Position numbers and translations under genes: made by a program
Assembly (NCBI GenBank): GCA_934215405.1
Contig: CAKPZU010000064.1
Coordinates: 1-11,158 of the forward strand
DNA: 11,158 nt
Direction: 5' to 3'
Source: an uncultured Bacilli bacterium
GTDB lineage: Bacteria > Bacillota_I > Bacilli_A > RFN20 > CAG-631
The notes under the pieces: generated by a model
Databases searched by the model: none
The model's input: only the letters and a program-made list of their open reading frames with translations
Told to the model about the DNA's origin: nothing
Part shown: piece after piece, positions 1-7,001 of the stretch
Layout: the number at the start of each line of letters is the position of its first letter
Position numbering within the stretch: position 1 is the first letter of the stretch

Positions 1-43
1 AAATTATTATTAATTTATAAAATTCTTACTTTTAAGCGTATTC

Positions 44-71
44 ATTATACCCCCCCCCCGTACTTTTTCAA
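44..71 (-). promoter_or_regulatory. Putative promoter with a G10 tract in its spacer
   Basis: On the minus strand a -35-like TTGAAA (71 to 66) is followed by a 16-base spacer made of AAGTAC and ten G (59 to 50), then a perfect TATAAT (49 to 44). Transcription would start near position 37 and run off the left edge, so the controlled gene is not visible. A homopolymer of ten G is out of character in this AT-rich sequence. Tract slippage would change the -35/-10 spacing (16 now, 17 with one more G), as known for phase-variable promoters such as Neisseria porA. That the element is used is inference. Confidence 0.5.
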
Positions 72-176
72 GCATTTGTAAAAAGTCGTCGATTAAATGT
101 AATAAAATAATCAAAATTTGAAAATGATAAGCAAACATTAATAGTGTTATCTTTCAAAAACTTATCAATATAAAAA

Positions 177-203
177 AAAGTGAACCCTTTTCAAGTTCAC
201 TTT
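177..203 (-). terminator. Rho-independent terminator of the rimP-to-membrane-protein operon
   Basis: Arms AAAGTGAAC (177-185) and GTTCACTTT (195-203) form a nine-pair stem with a nine-base loop. Read on the minus strand, the stem is followed directly by a run of U (plus-strand A run at 172-179, partly in the stem). It lies about 20 bases beyond the stop codon of the last operon gene, the right place for the operon terminator. Confidence 0.85.
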
Positions 204-224
204 CATAATATAAATATTCATAAT

Positions 225-764
225 TTAATACATTAATAAACCAAACACACCAGTTACTGTACTTACAATTCCAATACTTAATATGTAGTTTTGTGATGTA
301 AATTTAAATAATAATGCTACCATTACCCCTGTTGCTATTAATAGTAATGAATAACTAATATTTCTAGTCATTGCAACTTTACTTCCTTTTTTTACTAAAA
401 AATAAATAAATATTGTGATTCCATAAATACCAATTAAAATACCAAGAATTAAATAAAACCATTTACTAATAGTACTTGCATAAATACATACAACAATACC
501 AAGTGCTAGTAAAATTAATCCTACTAAGAAATATACTAAAGCATCCTTAAGTTTATCTTTTATACCAAATCTTTTAACATTTGTTGAAATAAAATAAACT
601 CCAACTAAAGCTAATAAGATAGCTATTAATTGCATTGTAATTGTTGTAACATTCATATTTAGCATTAATAGCATAATTCCAATAAAAGCACTTATTAATC
701 CTATAACTCTTAATGTTTTATTAGAAAACAAGTAATTCTTTTTTGTTGTAATTTCATTTGCCAT
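225..764 (-). CDS. Six-helix integral membrane protein, resembles DUF308/HdeD family
   Basis: The 179-residue protein is almost entirely membrane: six hydrophobic segments near residues 17-36, 39-60, 75-95, 98-122, 134-153 and 159-178, paired as three hairpins with short basic loops (for example residues 62-73). This three-hairpin layout with small-residue-rich helices resembles the DUF308/HdeD family, whose biochemical role is poorly known; I see no catalytic motif. It is the last gene of the minus-strand operon, starting two bases after the stop of the DUF368 gene. Its AGGAGG site lies inside the end of that gene, so translation is probably coupled. It could help the DUF368 lipid-carrier translocase, but that rests only on position. 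The start ATG is well supported by the ribosome binding site; the family assignment is tentative. Confidence 0.7.
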   Translation of the reverse strand: MANEITTKKNYLFSNKTLRVIGLISAFIGIMLLMLNMNVTTITMQLIAILLALVGVYFISTNVKRFGIKDKLKDALVYFLVGLILLALGIVVCIYASTISKWFYLILGILIGIYGITIFIYFLVKKGSKVAMTRNISYSLLLIATGVMVALLFKFTSQNYILSIGIVSTVTGVFGLLMY

Positions 765-766
765 AA

Positions 767-1681
767 TTATTCCTCCTTGTTTTCTTTTATTGTATCACAA
801 TTATGCTTATTTAATACTTTATTTGCCATATAATCACCAAATAAAACTACAAATACCCCAATTGCAAAGCTAATTATTGAAAAAACAATTACTAAAGCAT
901 TAAATGTGACAGTATAATTTGTCATTGTTTTATAAATTATACTAAATGGTGAAGCAACTAATAATCCTAAAATTGTAACATATACTGTTTTTGGAAATTT
1001 TTCAGTTAACTTAATTATTAGTTTTGAAACAAATACTAATCCTATAATACAGCCTATTGCAAATGATACAATTACAAATACCATATTAAAATAATTAGCC
1101 ATTGAAAAATTAAATATATTTTTTAGAAATGTTTTTATCGTTTCCATCAAAAAAGCATAGTATCCAAAAGCCATTAAAACCAATGAACCACTAACACCTG
1201 GAATAACCATTGCTGAGGAACAAATAATACCTAAAAACAGCATTAAGAAATAAATACCTACACTATAAGAAACCTCACTATTACCCTCTTTGCTAATAAA
1301 AGGTAAAATTACAATAATAGCAATTGCTACAATAAAGGAAATAATATCAGCAATTTTAAGTTTTCCTTCCTTAGAGCTTTTATAAATTGAAGGCATGCTA
1401 CCAAATATCAAGCCCACAAAAAACATGATTGTAATAAATGGTATTACCTCAAGTAATTTTACAATAGCAAATAAAGCAAATACTACGCCAATTGCTATTC
1501 CTAAAAATAACGACCAGCATTTTTTAAAAACATCCTTAAAATGAGTAAAGACATTAGCAAAAGCATAAACAAATAAATCGTAAATCTTAAGCATAACAGC
1601 CATTGTGCCACCTGAAAATCCAGGTATTACATTAGCAATGCCAATACAAGCACCTTTTAAAATGTTAATAAGATGCTTCAT
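767..1681 (-). CDS. popT: DUF368 polyprenyl-phosphate (undecaprenyl-phosphate) translocase, PopT family
   Basis: A 304-residue multi-pass membrane protein. The N-terminal motif NVIPGFSGGT (residues 17-26) and its second copy MVIPGVSGS (158-166) are the signature of DUF368, a family built from two repeated halves. Members named PopT return undecaprenyl phosphate from the outer to the inner leaflet of the cytoplasmic membrane, recycling the carrier for peptidoglycan and other wall polymers. The assignment rests on these motifs, about ten hydrophobic segments and the length, which is normal for the family. The start ATG has AAGGAGA seven bases upstream and follows the rbfA stop by two bases, so the gene is co-transcribed and probably coupled to rbfA. 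The C-terminus is charged and cytoplasmic-looking. In many Bacillota truB and ribF follow rbfA; here a cell-envelope gene takes that place. Confidence 0.88.
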   Translation of the reverse strand: MKHLINILKGACIGIANVIPGFSGGTMAVMLKIYDLFVYAFANVFTHFKDVFKKCWSLFLGIAIGVVFALFAIVKLLEVIPFITIMFFVGLIFGSMPSIYKSSKEGKLKIADIISFIVAIAIIVILPFISKEGNSEVSYSVGIYFLMLFLGIICSSAMVIPGVSGSLVLMAFGYYAFLMETIKTFLKNIFNFSMANYFNMVFVIVSFAIGCIIGLVFVSKLIIKLTEKFPKTVYVTILGLLVASPFSIIYKTMTNYTVTFNALVIVFSIISFAIGVFVVLFGDYMANKVLNKHNCDTIKENKEE

Positions 1682-1683
1682 GT

Positions 1684-2022
1684 TTATTTCTCCTTACTTT
1701 CTTCAAGTAATTCTTCAATATGTCTATAGTTTTCAATAGATTCATCTAATTTAAAAACAATTTCTGGAACCTTTCTTAATTTAACTTCATGTCCAAGCTC
1801 TGTTCTAACAAAGCCTTTAATTTTATTTAAGGCTTCAAACTTTTCATGATTCTTATCATTTAAAATTGATACATAAACATAACAATACGATAAGTCTCTT
1901 GTAACTTTGGCCGCAGTTACGGTAACAAAGCCTATTTTATCGCTTTTTACCTTATATTGAATAATATCTGAAATAGCCTTTTGAGCAATGCTTGATAATC
2001 TATCAGCTCTTTTTTCATTCAT
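1684..2022 (-). CDS. rbfA: Ribosome-binding factor A
   Basis: RbfA is a single KH-domain protein that binds the 30S subunit near 16S rRNA helix 1 and helps late maturation, notably in the cold. At 112 residues it has the usual length. It starts with the typical basic helix (residues 1-24, RADRLSSIAQKAISDII). The core strand containing VTVTAAKVTRDLSYCYVYVS follows, then the late segment KLRKVPEIVFKLDESIE, a hallmark of RbfA. The gene starts eight bases after the infB stop; its AGGTG ribosome binding site overlaps that TAG stop, so translation is likely coupled. It belongs to the rimP-nusA-infB operon. Nothing is unusual in the sequence. Confidence 0.96.
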   Translation of the reverse strand: MNEKRADRLSSIAQKAISDIIQYKVKSDKIGFVTVTAAKVTRDLSYCYVYVSILNDKNHEKFEALNKIKGFVRTELGHEVKLRKVPEIVFKLDESIENYRHIEELLEESKEK

Positions 2023-2030
2023 AATAACAC

Positions 2031-3914
2031 CTAATCTCTTGCAACTTCTTGCATTTCATAGCCTTCAATAATATCGGCTTCTTTAATATCATTATAGCCT
2101 GCAATCATCATGCCACATTCATAGCCTTCTTTAACTTCCTTAACATCATCTTTAAATCTCTTTAAAGAAGATAATTGGCCTTCATATACAACAATACCAG
2201 CTCTAATTAATCTAACCTTAGCATTAGCCTTAATATAGCCTAAAGTAATGTAACATCCAGCAATTACACCAGTTTTTCCAACCTTAAATGTTTGACGAAC
2301 TTCAGCTTGACCTGTAACAACCTCTTTATAAATTGGCTTTAGCATACCTTTCATAGCAGCTTCCATTTCTTCAAGAAGATTGTAAATAATATTATGTAGA
2401 CGAATATCAACGCCTTCTTCAATTGCTTTTTTTCTAACTACAGCATCTGGACGAACGTTAAATCCATAAATAATTGCATTACTTGCGCTAGCTAATAACA
2501 CATCAGATTCAGTAATAGCTCCTGCATATGAAGCAATTACATTTACACTAACATCTTCAACCTTTAGTTTTTCTAAAGCACTCTTTACAGCCTCAGCTGA
2601 TCCTTGAACATCGGCTTTTATAATAACATTAATTGTTTGATGCTCACCAGATGTTGCCATAAATGATTCAAGTGTATTAGCGCTAGTTGCTTTTCTTTCA
2701 GCTAAAATTTTAGTCTCTTTTCTTCTAATTGCAATATCACGAGCCATTTTTTCACTTTCAAAGGCCATAAATTTATCACCAGCAACTGGTACATCTTGTA
2801 AGCCTGATACCTCAACTGGTGTTGAAGGTCCAGCTTCTGATAATTGTCTTCCTAAATCATCACGTAATTGTCTAATTTTACCAAAGCATGTTCCAGCAAC
2901 TACAGAATCTCCAACTCTTAACGTACCATTTTGAATTAAAAATGTAGCAATTGGTCCTCTTTGCTTATCAAGTTTTGCTTCAACTACAGTTCCCATAGCA
3001 TATCTATTAGGGTTAGCTTTTAAATCTTCAAGTTCAGCAGCAAGTAAAATTGTTTCAAGTAAATCATCTAATCCCTCACCAGATTTAGCAGAGATTTTAC
3101 GATAAATTGTGCTGCCTCCCCATTCTTCAGGCATTAATCCCAAATCAGACATTTGTTGAACAACTCTATCATAATTAGCTGTTGGCTTATCCATTTTATT
3201 AACAGCTACAATAATTGGAACATTAGCAGCCTTAGCATGGTTTACAGCCTCAATTGTTTGTGGCTTTACACCATCATCAGCAGCAACTACAATAATAACT
3301 ATGTCGGTAATTTTAGCTCCACGTGCTCGCATTTCTGTAAAGGCTGCATGTCCTGGAGTATCAATAAAGGTGATTTTACTTCCTTTTACAACAGTTTGGT
3401 AAGCACCAATATGTTGAGTAATACCACCAAATTCCCCAGCAACAACCCTTGATTTACGTATAGCATCAAGCAATGTTGTTTTACCATGGTCAACGTGTCC
3501 CATAATAGTTACTACTGGAGGTCTACTTACTAATGATTTTGGATCATCATTAATTTCCATATCCTCAAAATTTTCAAGTTCGACAACTTTTTCTTTTTGA
3601 ACCTCATAGCCATATTTTAAAGCTACAAGTTCAATATAGTCATCATTTAATGTTGTGTTAACATTAACCATTATTTTTTCCAAAAATAAAGAACGAACAA
3701 CATCAACTGCACTAATACCTAATTTTTCAGCAAGTTCAGTGACAGTAAGTGGACCACTATATACTAAGACCCCATCGTTTAATTTGTTTTTTATGTCTTG
3801 TTTATTCATTTTATGGCTATTTACATTGGAAATTAAAGAACCTTTTCTCTTGTTATTGTTGTGCGATTTTCCACTATTATTAGTGGGCTTTTTGCCATAA
3901 TTGCTATTCCCCAT
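2031..3914 (-). CDS. infB: Translation initiation factor IF-2
   Basis: IF2 is the GTPase that places fMet-tRNA on the 30S subunit and promotes 50S joining. The 627-residue protein has a short basic, Asn/Lys-rich N-terminus (1-45), an IF2_N-type module (about 48-110), then the GTPase domain: G1 GHVDHGKT (139-146), G3 DTPGH (185-189), G4 NKMD (239-242) and G5 SAK (275-277). Beta-barrel domain II and the C-terminal domains III and IV, which bind the initiator tRNA, follow. It is at the short end for bacterial IF2 because the long N-terminal region is nearly absent, as in other small-genome low-GC lineages. The ATG has AGGAGG upstream and lies inside the end of ylxQ (11-base overlap). It stops with TAG. 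Confidence 0.98.
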   Translation of the reverse strand: MGNSNYGKKPTNNSGKSHNNNKRKGSLISNVNSHKMNKQDIKNKLNDGVLVYSGPLTVTELAEKLGISAVDVVRSLFLEKIMVNVNTTLNDDYIELVALKYGYEVQKEKVVELENFEDMEINDDPKSLVSRPPVVTIMGHVDHGKTTLLDAIRKSRVVAGEFGGITQHIGAYQTVVKGSKITFIDTPGHAAFTEMRARGAKITDIVIIVVAADDGVKPQTIEAVNHAKAANVPIIVAVNKMDKPTANYDRVVQQMSDLGLMPEEWGGSTIYRKISAKSGEGLDDLLETILLAAELEDLKANPNRYAMGTVVEAKLDKQRGPIATFLIQNGTLRVGDSVVAGTCFGKIRQLRDDLGRQLSEAGPSTPVEVSGLQDVPVAGDKFMAFESEKMARDIAIRRKETKILAERKATSANTLESFMATSGEHQTINVIIKADVQGSAEAVKSALEKLKVEDVSVNVIASYAGAITESDVLLASASNAIIYGFNVRPDAVVRKKAIEEGVDIRLHNIIYNLLEEMEAAMKGMLKPIYKEVVTGQAEVRQTFKVGKTGVIAGCYITLGYIKANAKVRLIRAGIVVYEGQLSSLKRFKDDVKEVKEGYECGMMIAGYNDIKEADIIEGYEMQEVARD

Positions 3915-4224
3915 AATGATATCCTCCTTTATTTAAATTTTCCTTAAATTTTTTAGCTAAATTAACATCTAATATTCCAAATGATGAAATATTTTTAGAA
4001 AACAAAGAATATAATTCAGCCTTATTAAACAATTCTATATAACTAACATTATTAGAATTGCATTTATCAATAATCTTTTTTTTATTAGCACTGCCAGCAT
4101 CGTTAGCTATAACTACGATGCTAGCACGCTTTGACCTTATATCAAATAAAAGTGTTTCCCCAAATGAATATTTATTAGCCTTTATACAAATACGAATTGT
4201 ATTGTAAAGTAAAGTATTATTCAC
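3904..4224 (-). CDS. ylxQ: L7Ae-family ribosomal/kink-turn RNA-binding protein YlxQ
   Basis: A 106-residue protein that by position and sequence is YlxQ, an L7Ae/L30e-like protein encoded between ylxR and infB in Bacillota. The family fold is an alpha-beta-alpha sandwich; the stretch SKRASIVVIANDAGSANKKK (residues 31-50) matches the characteristic strand, turn and helix used for RNA binding. L7Ae relatives bind kink-turn RNA; the cellular role of YlxQ is not well settled. The start is GTG, giving an eight-base overlap with the ylxR stop, with AAAGGT upstream as ribosome binding site. The 3' end overlaps infB by 11 bases and contains the infB AGGAGG. These overlaps indicate tightly coupled translation of ylxR, ylxQ and infB. 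Confidence 0.9.
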   Translation of the reverse strand: MNNTLLYNTIRICIKANKYSFGETLLFDIRSKRASIVVIANDAGSANKKKIIDKCNSNNVSYIELFNKAELYSLFSKNISSFGILDVNLAKKFKENLNKGGYHYGE

Positions 4225-4480
4225 TTAATATGACCTTTCTAATTCTTTCATAAACAGAAAGAGGAATTTCACATTCTAAGGCTCTTTCTAAACTTTTATT
4301 TTTTATAGCTAAGTCTAATACCTCAATGCTTTTTTTAATATAAGCCCCTCTACCATTGGCTTTTGAACTTAAATCTACAAAAACCTCATTATCACTGTTT
4401 TTTACAATTCGAAGTAAATCCTTTTTAGGAAGCCTTTCTTGTGTTACTACACATTTCCTTAATGGTATTTTTTTTATCAT
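4217..4480 (-). CDS. ylxR: YlxR/RnpM family RNA-binding protein (DUF448)
   Basis: An 87-residue basic protein of the YlxR (DUF448) family, found between nusA and infB in Bacillota. Diagnostic motifs are visible: RKCVVTQE (residues 8-15), the segment LLRIVK, and GRGAYI (43-48). The B. subtilis homologue, renamed RnpM, binds the RNase P RNA and modulates tRNA 5' processing; that role is carried over here by homology. The ATG lies 13 bases after the nusA stop with GGAG as ribosome binding site, and its stop overlaps ylxQ by eight bases. Length and composition are normal for the family. Confidence 0.93.
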   Translation of the reverse strand: MIKKIPLRKCVVTQERLPKKDLLRIVKNSDNEVFVDLSSKANGRGAYIKKSIEVLDLAIKNKSLERALECEIPLSVYERIRKVILSE

Positions 4481-4493
4481 TTTTTACTCCAAA

Positions 4494-6107
4494 TTACTTT
4501 TCATCATCATAGTAATCATCGAACTCATCGTAATCGATGTCATCATCATATTTGTTTGCTTCTTCAGCTTCCTCTTCCTCTTGGAAGGCACGTAATTCTT
4601 CTTCAGTGTAAACTGGTAATACTGATGATGGAGTAGTAGTAGGCTTCTTAACAACTTCTTCTTCCTCTTCTTTTTCAGTGAACTTCTTATTATATTTCTT
4701 CTTAGTTGGTTTTTCTTCAACTGTTGTAGAAGCATTTAAAGCAGCCTCAAGCTCACTAAACATATTTGGAGTCTTAGCTTTAGTTGGTTTAACTTCAATT
4801 TTTTCTTCTTTTACTTCTTCAATTGCTGGTTCTTCAATAGGTTTAACCTCTTTAATTTCAACTGCTGGTTCAACAATTGTTGAAGGCATTTCTTTAACTT
4901 CAGTATTTTCAACAACAACTTCTTGTTCTTTAGGCTCTTCTTCAATAACTGGAGTTTTAATAGTACGACCCTTTTTAGCATTTTCCATAAGCTTAATATC
5001 TTCAATTGTTTGATATTCATAATTATTAGCTTTAGCATCGCTTACTGATTTAATATCAATTTTCCAGCCAGTTAATCTTACTGCTAAATTAACGTTTTGA
5101 GCATCCTTACCAATTGCTAGTGAATATTGTTCATCAGCAACAATTGCTCTACAAGCTTTATTTTCTTCATCTAATAATTGAACGCCAACAATTACTGCAG
5201 GCTTTAAGGCATCAGCAACATATAATAATGGATTGTCACTATAATTTACAACATCAATTCTTTCATTACCAATTTGTGATAAAACACGAGCAATTCTTGA
5301 ACCATGTAAGCCAATACATGAACCACTAGGATCAATATTTGGATCCTTTGAATATACAGCAACCTTAGTTCTTGAGCCAGGCTGACGTGATACGCCCTTA
5401 ATTTCAACAATTCCTTCATTAATTTCAGAAATATCCTGTTCCATTAGCTTTGTAATAAAACGTGGATTTGTTCTTGAAACAATAATTGGAGCTCCTGTAG
5501 CTGTTTTATCAACCTCTTCAACATATACCTTTACTGTTGAGCCAATTTTTAAAACCTCATTTGGTAGCATATTGCTTCTGCTTAAATAAGCATTTGTCTT
5601 TCCACCAATTTTAATAATACAATGCTTTGCTTCTACAGCCTCAACAACACCTGTTAAAACATCGCCAACCTTATCAGAAAATTGATCAACTACTAATTGC
5701 TTTTCAGCTTCTCTTAGTTTTTGCTTAAATACGCTTTTAGCTTGCATTGCAGCAGCTCTTCTAAAGCTTGAAATATCAATTGGTGTTTCAACAACATCTC
5801 CAACATTATAATGGATGCCTGTTTCTTCAAAAGCTTCCTCTGGATCTGTTTCAAAAACATCATCAGTAATTTCAGCAACAACATTTTTGATTTTAGCCAT
5901 TTTAATAACACCAGTATTTAGGTTAATATCAACCTTAATTACAGTGTCAGTATAGTCATCACTATACTTAAAATAAGCTTTCTTTAAAGCTTCACTCATT
6001 GCATCAACAACAACACTTTCAGGAAGACCCTTTGCTTCACAAAGTTCCTTTAATGCTAATGCAATATTTTTTGTTTCATCTACTACTTCAACTTTTTTTC
6101 TTGGCAT
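4494..6107 (-). CDS. nusA: Transcription termination/antitermination protein NusA with long acidic tail
   Basis: NusA binds RNA polymerase and nascent RNA and controls pausing, intrinsic termination and antitermination. Visible domains are the N-terminal RNA polymerase-binding domain (1-135), an S1 domain (about 147-211, then the linker motif SRTNPRF), KH1 (about 235-300, with RQPGSRTKVAVYS and the loop GLHG) and KH2 (about 305-355, with AIGKDAQNVNLA and LTGWKI). From about residue 370 to 537 comes a low-complexity extension rich in Glu, Lys, Pro and Val, ending in an Asp/Glu/Tyr-rich stretch. Bacillota NusA normally ends soon after KH2, so the tail is an addition, probably disordered; it is not clearly the acidic-repeat domain of enteric NusA. 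The ATG has AGGGGA seven bases upstream and lies 12 bases after rimP. Confidence 0.97.
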   Translation of the reverse strand: MPRKKVEVVDETKNIALALKELCEAKGLPESVVVDAMSEALKKAYFKYSDDYTDTVIKVDINLNTGVIKMAKIKNVVAEITDDVFETDPEEAFEETGIHYNVGDVVETPIDISSFRRAAAMQAKSVFKQKLREAEKQLVVDQFSDKVGDVLTGVVEAVEAKHCIIKIGGKTNAYLSRSNMLPNEVLKIGSTVKVYVEEVDKTATGAPIIVSRTNPRFITKLMEQDISEINEGIVEIKGVSRQPGSRTKVAVYSKDPNIDPSGSCIGLHGSRIARVLSQIGNERIDVVNYSDNPLLYVADALKPAVIVGVQLLDEENKACRAIVADEQYSLAIGKDAQNVNLAVRLTGWKIDIKSVSDAKANNYEYQTIEDIKLMENAKKGRTIKTPVIEEEPKEQEVVVENTEVKEMPSTIVEPAVEIKEVKPIEEPAIEEVKEEKIEVKPTKAKTPNMFSELEAALNASTTVEEKPTKKKYNKKFTEKEEEEEVVKKPTTTPSSVLPVYTEEELRAFQEEEEAEEANKYDDDIDYDEFDDYYDDEK

Positions 6108-6119
6108 ATTAATTTCCCC

Positions 6120-6596
6120 TTAAAATTTTACCGCAAGATGCGCCTTATCTATTTGTTTAAAATTTATAATAACTTTTTTAACTCTTGTTTTATCTTTATA
6201 TGATAATTCTATATTATCATCATTTACTGCCACTAAATCACCAGTATACTTATCATTCTTTAATTCATCTTTTTCCTTTAGGTACACTGTAATATATTGA
6301 CCAATATTTTCCTTATATTCATCAATATTTCTAATTGGCCTTTCAATTCCAGGAGAGCAGACATCTAACACATATGCATGATCAATTGGATCAATTTCAT
6401 CAAGTTTGGCTGAAATCAAATTGCAAATAACCTCAGCGAGTTCAAAGTCCATGGTTTTATCATGCCTTTCAATGCTTACCCTTAAAAACCATGTTCCATC
6501 TTCCTTGACATACTCTAAATCATACAAATTTAAATCATTATCTTGTACTATTTTTTCAATATATGGTCGTACAATTTCAACAACATTTGTTTTCAT
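6120..6596 (-). CDS. rimP: Ribosome maturation factor RimP
   Basis: RimP assists 30S assembly, acting on the 3' major domain of 16S rRNA. The chosen start is the ATG at 6596, with GGGAGGA five bases upstream, giving 158 residues starting MKTNVVEIV. The same frame is open to an upstream ATG at 6647, but that adds 17 residues (MCRSEGYL...) encoded by the leader hairpin, has no ribosome binding site, and lies at or before the likely transcription start. Family features are the N-terminal domain with LNLYDLEYVKEDGTWFLRV (about residues 22-41), the signature LDVCSPGIERP, and a C-terminal SH3-like barrel. It is the first gene of the operon, 12 bases before nusA, as in most Bacillota. Confidence 0.95.
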   Translation of the reverse strand: MKTNVVEIVRPYIEKIVQDNDLNLYDLEYVKEDGTWFLRVSIERHDKTMDFELAEVICNLISAKLDEIDPIDHAYVLDVCSPGIERPIRNIDEYKENIGQYITVYLKEKDELKNDKYTGDLVAVNDDNIELSYKDKTRVKKVIINFKQIDKAHLAVKF

Positions 6597-6620
6597 AGAT
6601 TCCTCCCTAATAAAACAAAG

Positions 6621-6638
6621 AGTGAGGTAGCCCTCACT
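6621..6638 (-). promoter_or_regulatory. Leader hairpin of the rimP-nusA operon (possible attenuator)
   Basis: A seven-pair perfect stem, AGTGAGG and CCTCACT on the transcript with a GCTA loop, forms at the very 5' end of the predicted rimP mRNA. It is followed on the transcript by CTTTGTTTTATT, a U-rich stretch, and then the rimP ribosome binding site. The shape is that of a weak intrinsic terminator, so it may act as an attenuator responding to NusA level, or simply protect the 5' end. The hairpin is seen; the function is inferred. Confidence 0.6.
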
Positions 6639-6647
6639 TCTACACAT

Positions 6648-6676
6648 ATATTACATTATTTTTGCCATTAAATCAA
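6648..6676 (-). promoter_or_regulatory. Promoter of the rimP-nusA-infB operon
   Basis: On the minus strand TTGATT (6676 to 6671) and TAATAT (6653 to 6648) are separated by exactly 17 bases, a good sigma-A type promoter. Transcription would start near 6641, giving an RNA that begins a few bases before the leader hairpin and has a 5' leader of about 45 bases before rimP. It lies just downstream of the SRP RNA 3' end, so the operon need not depend on read-through from that gene. Confidence 0.65.
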
Positions 6677-6712
6677 GATTTAATTACAAATAATTAACAA
6701 TTTTAACAAATT

Positions 6713-6793
6713 AAAAACCACCGCACATAGTTGGTTCCTTAAGGCTGCTGTATTCCTACTCTGACCTGGTTCGAAATTGCCTATCACGATGGC
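6713..6793 (-). ncRNA. ffs: Small bacterial signal recognition particle RNA (4.5S type)
   Basis: The transcript contains the SRP RNA core: ACCAGGTCAG, then a GTA/TAC stem closing a GGAA tetraloop (6756-6753), then AGCAGCC. These are the symmetric and asymmetric loops to which the Ffh M domain binds. The ends pair: CCATCG near the 5' end with CGGTGG at the 3' end, and ATAG with CTAT further in, giving one long hairpin of about 77 bases plus a short U run (6717-6713). There is no Alu domain, so this is the short form rather than the long B. subtilis form. With Ffh the RNA targets nascent membrane proteins to FtsY. The 5' end is placed at 6793 from the -10 box; the 3' end is uncertain by a few bases. 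Confidence 0.92.
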
Positions 6794-6799
6794 AATAAT

Positions 6800-6805
6800 A
6801 TTATA
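6800..6805 (-). promoter_or_regulatory. -10 box of the SRP RNA gene
   Basis: A perfect TATAAT on the minus strand (6805 to 6800) ends six bases before the predicted first base of the SRP RNA (6793). The region 16-18 bases further upstream has no convincing TTGACA, only weak T-rich matches, so the -35 is not assigned. Confidence 0.7.
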
Positions 6806-7001
6806 CACTAAAATGATAAAAAATAGAATAATTTTGTTTATAATAAAATATTTATCCTATTTTGAAGTAAAAAAATCAAATTTTTTTATAATATTTTTTA
6901 AAAAAACTATATTATTTTAATAAAGAAAATGCTAAAATAGAAACGTCAATCGATTTAGATTACATTTGTTTTATAAAAAAATTTATTAGGAGGTTACTAT
7001 T
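6806..7001 (+). promoter_or_regulatory. Divergent spacer with promoter and ribosome binding site for the EF-G-like gene
   Basis: About 200 bases of very AT-rich DNA separate the SRP RNA from the EF-G-like gene. The best plus-strand promoter candidate is an extended -10, TGCTAAAAT (6930-6938), with no clear -35; a second is TTGAAG (6862-6867), 19 bases before TATAAT (6887-6892). AGGAGGT at 6988-6994 lies seven bases before the ATG at 7002 and fixes that start. No open reading frame or RNA gene was recognised here. Confidence 0.5.

Noticed and set aside
125..167. Inverted arms TGATAAG (125-131) and CTTATCA (161-167) in the left intergenic region, possible operator
   Set aside because: Seven-base arms 29 bases apart in AT-rich DNA are expected by chance, and they are not placed on a recognisable promoter.
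3153..3452. Plus-strand open frames opposite infB and nusA (for example 3153-3452, 4678-5013)
   Set aside because: They lie entirely antisense to clearly conserved genes, have low-complexity translations and no ribosome binding sites; they are shadows of codon bias.
4484..4735. Minus-strand open frame overlapping the nusA tail in another frame
   Set aside because: Its Lys/Leu/Met-rich translation is the frame-shifted product of the repetitive nusA tail; no family features.
6597..6647. Upstream ATG extension of RimP (17 extra residues)
   Set aside because: The extension is encoded by the leader hairpin, lies at or before the predicted transcription start and lacks a ribosome binding site; the ATG at 6596 has GGGAGGA.
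6888..6915. AT-only inverted repeat ATAATAT/ATATTAT upstream of the EF-G-like gene
   Set aside because: All arms are A/T in a region that is nearly all A/T; a stem of this composition is weak and chance matches are common.
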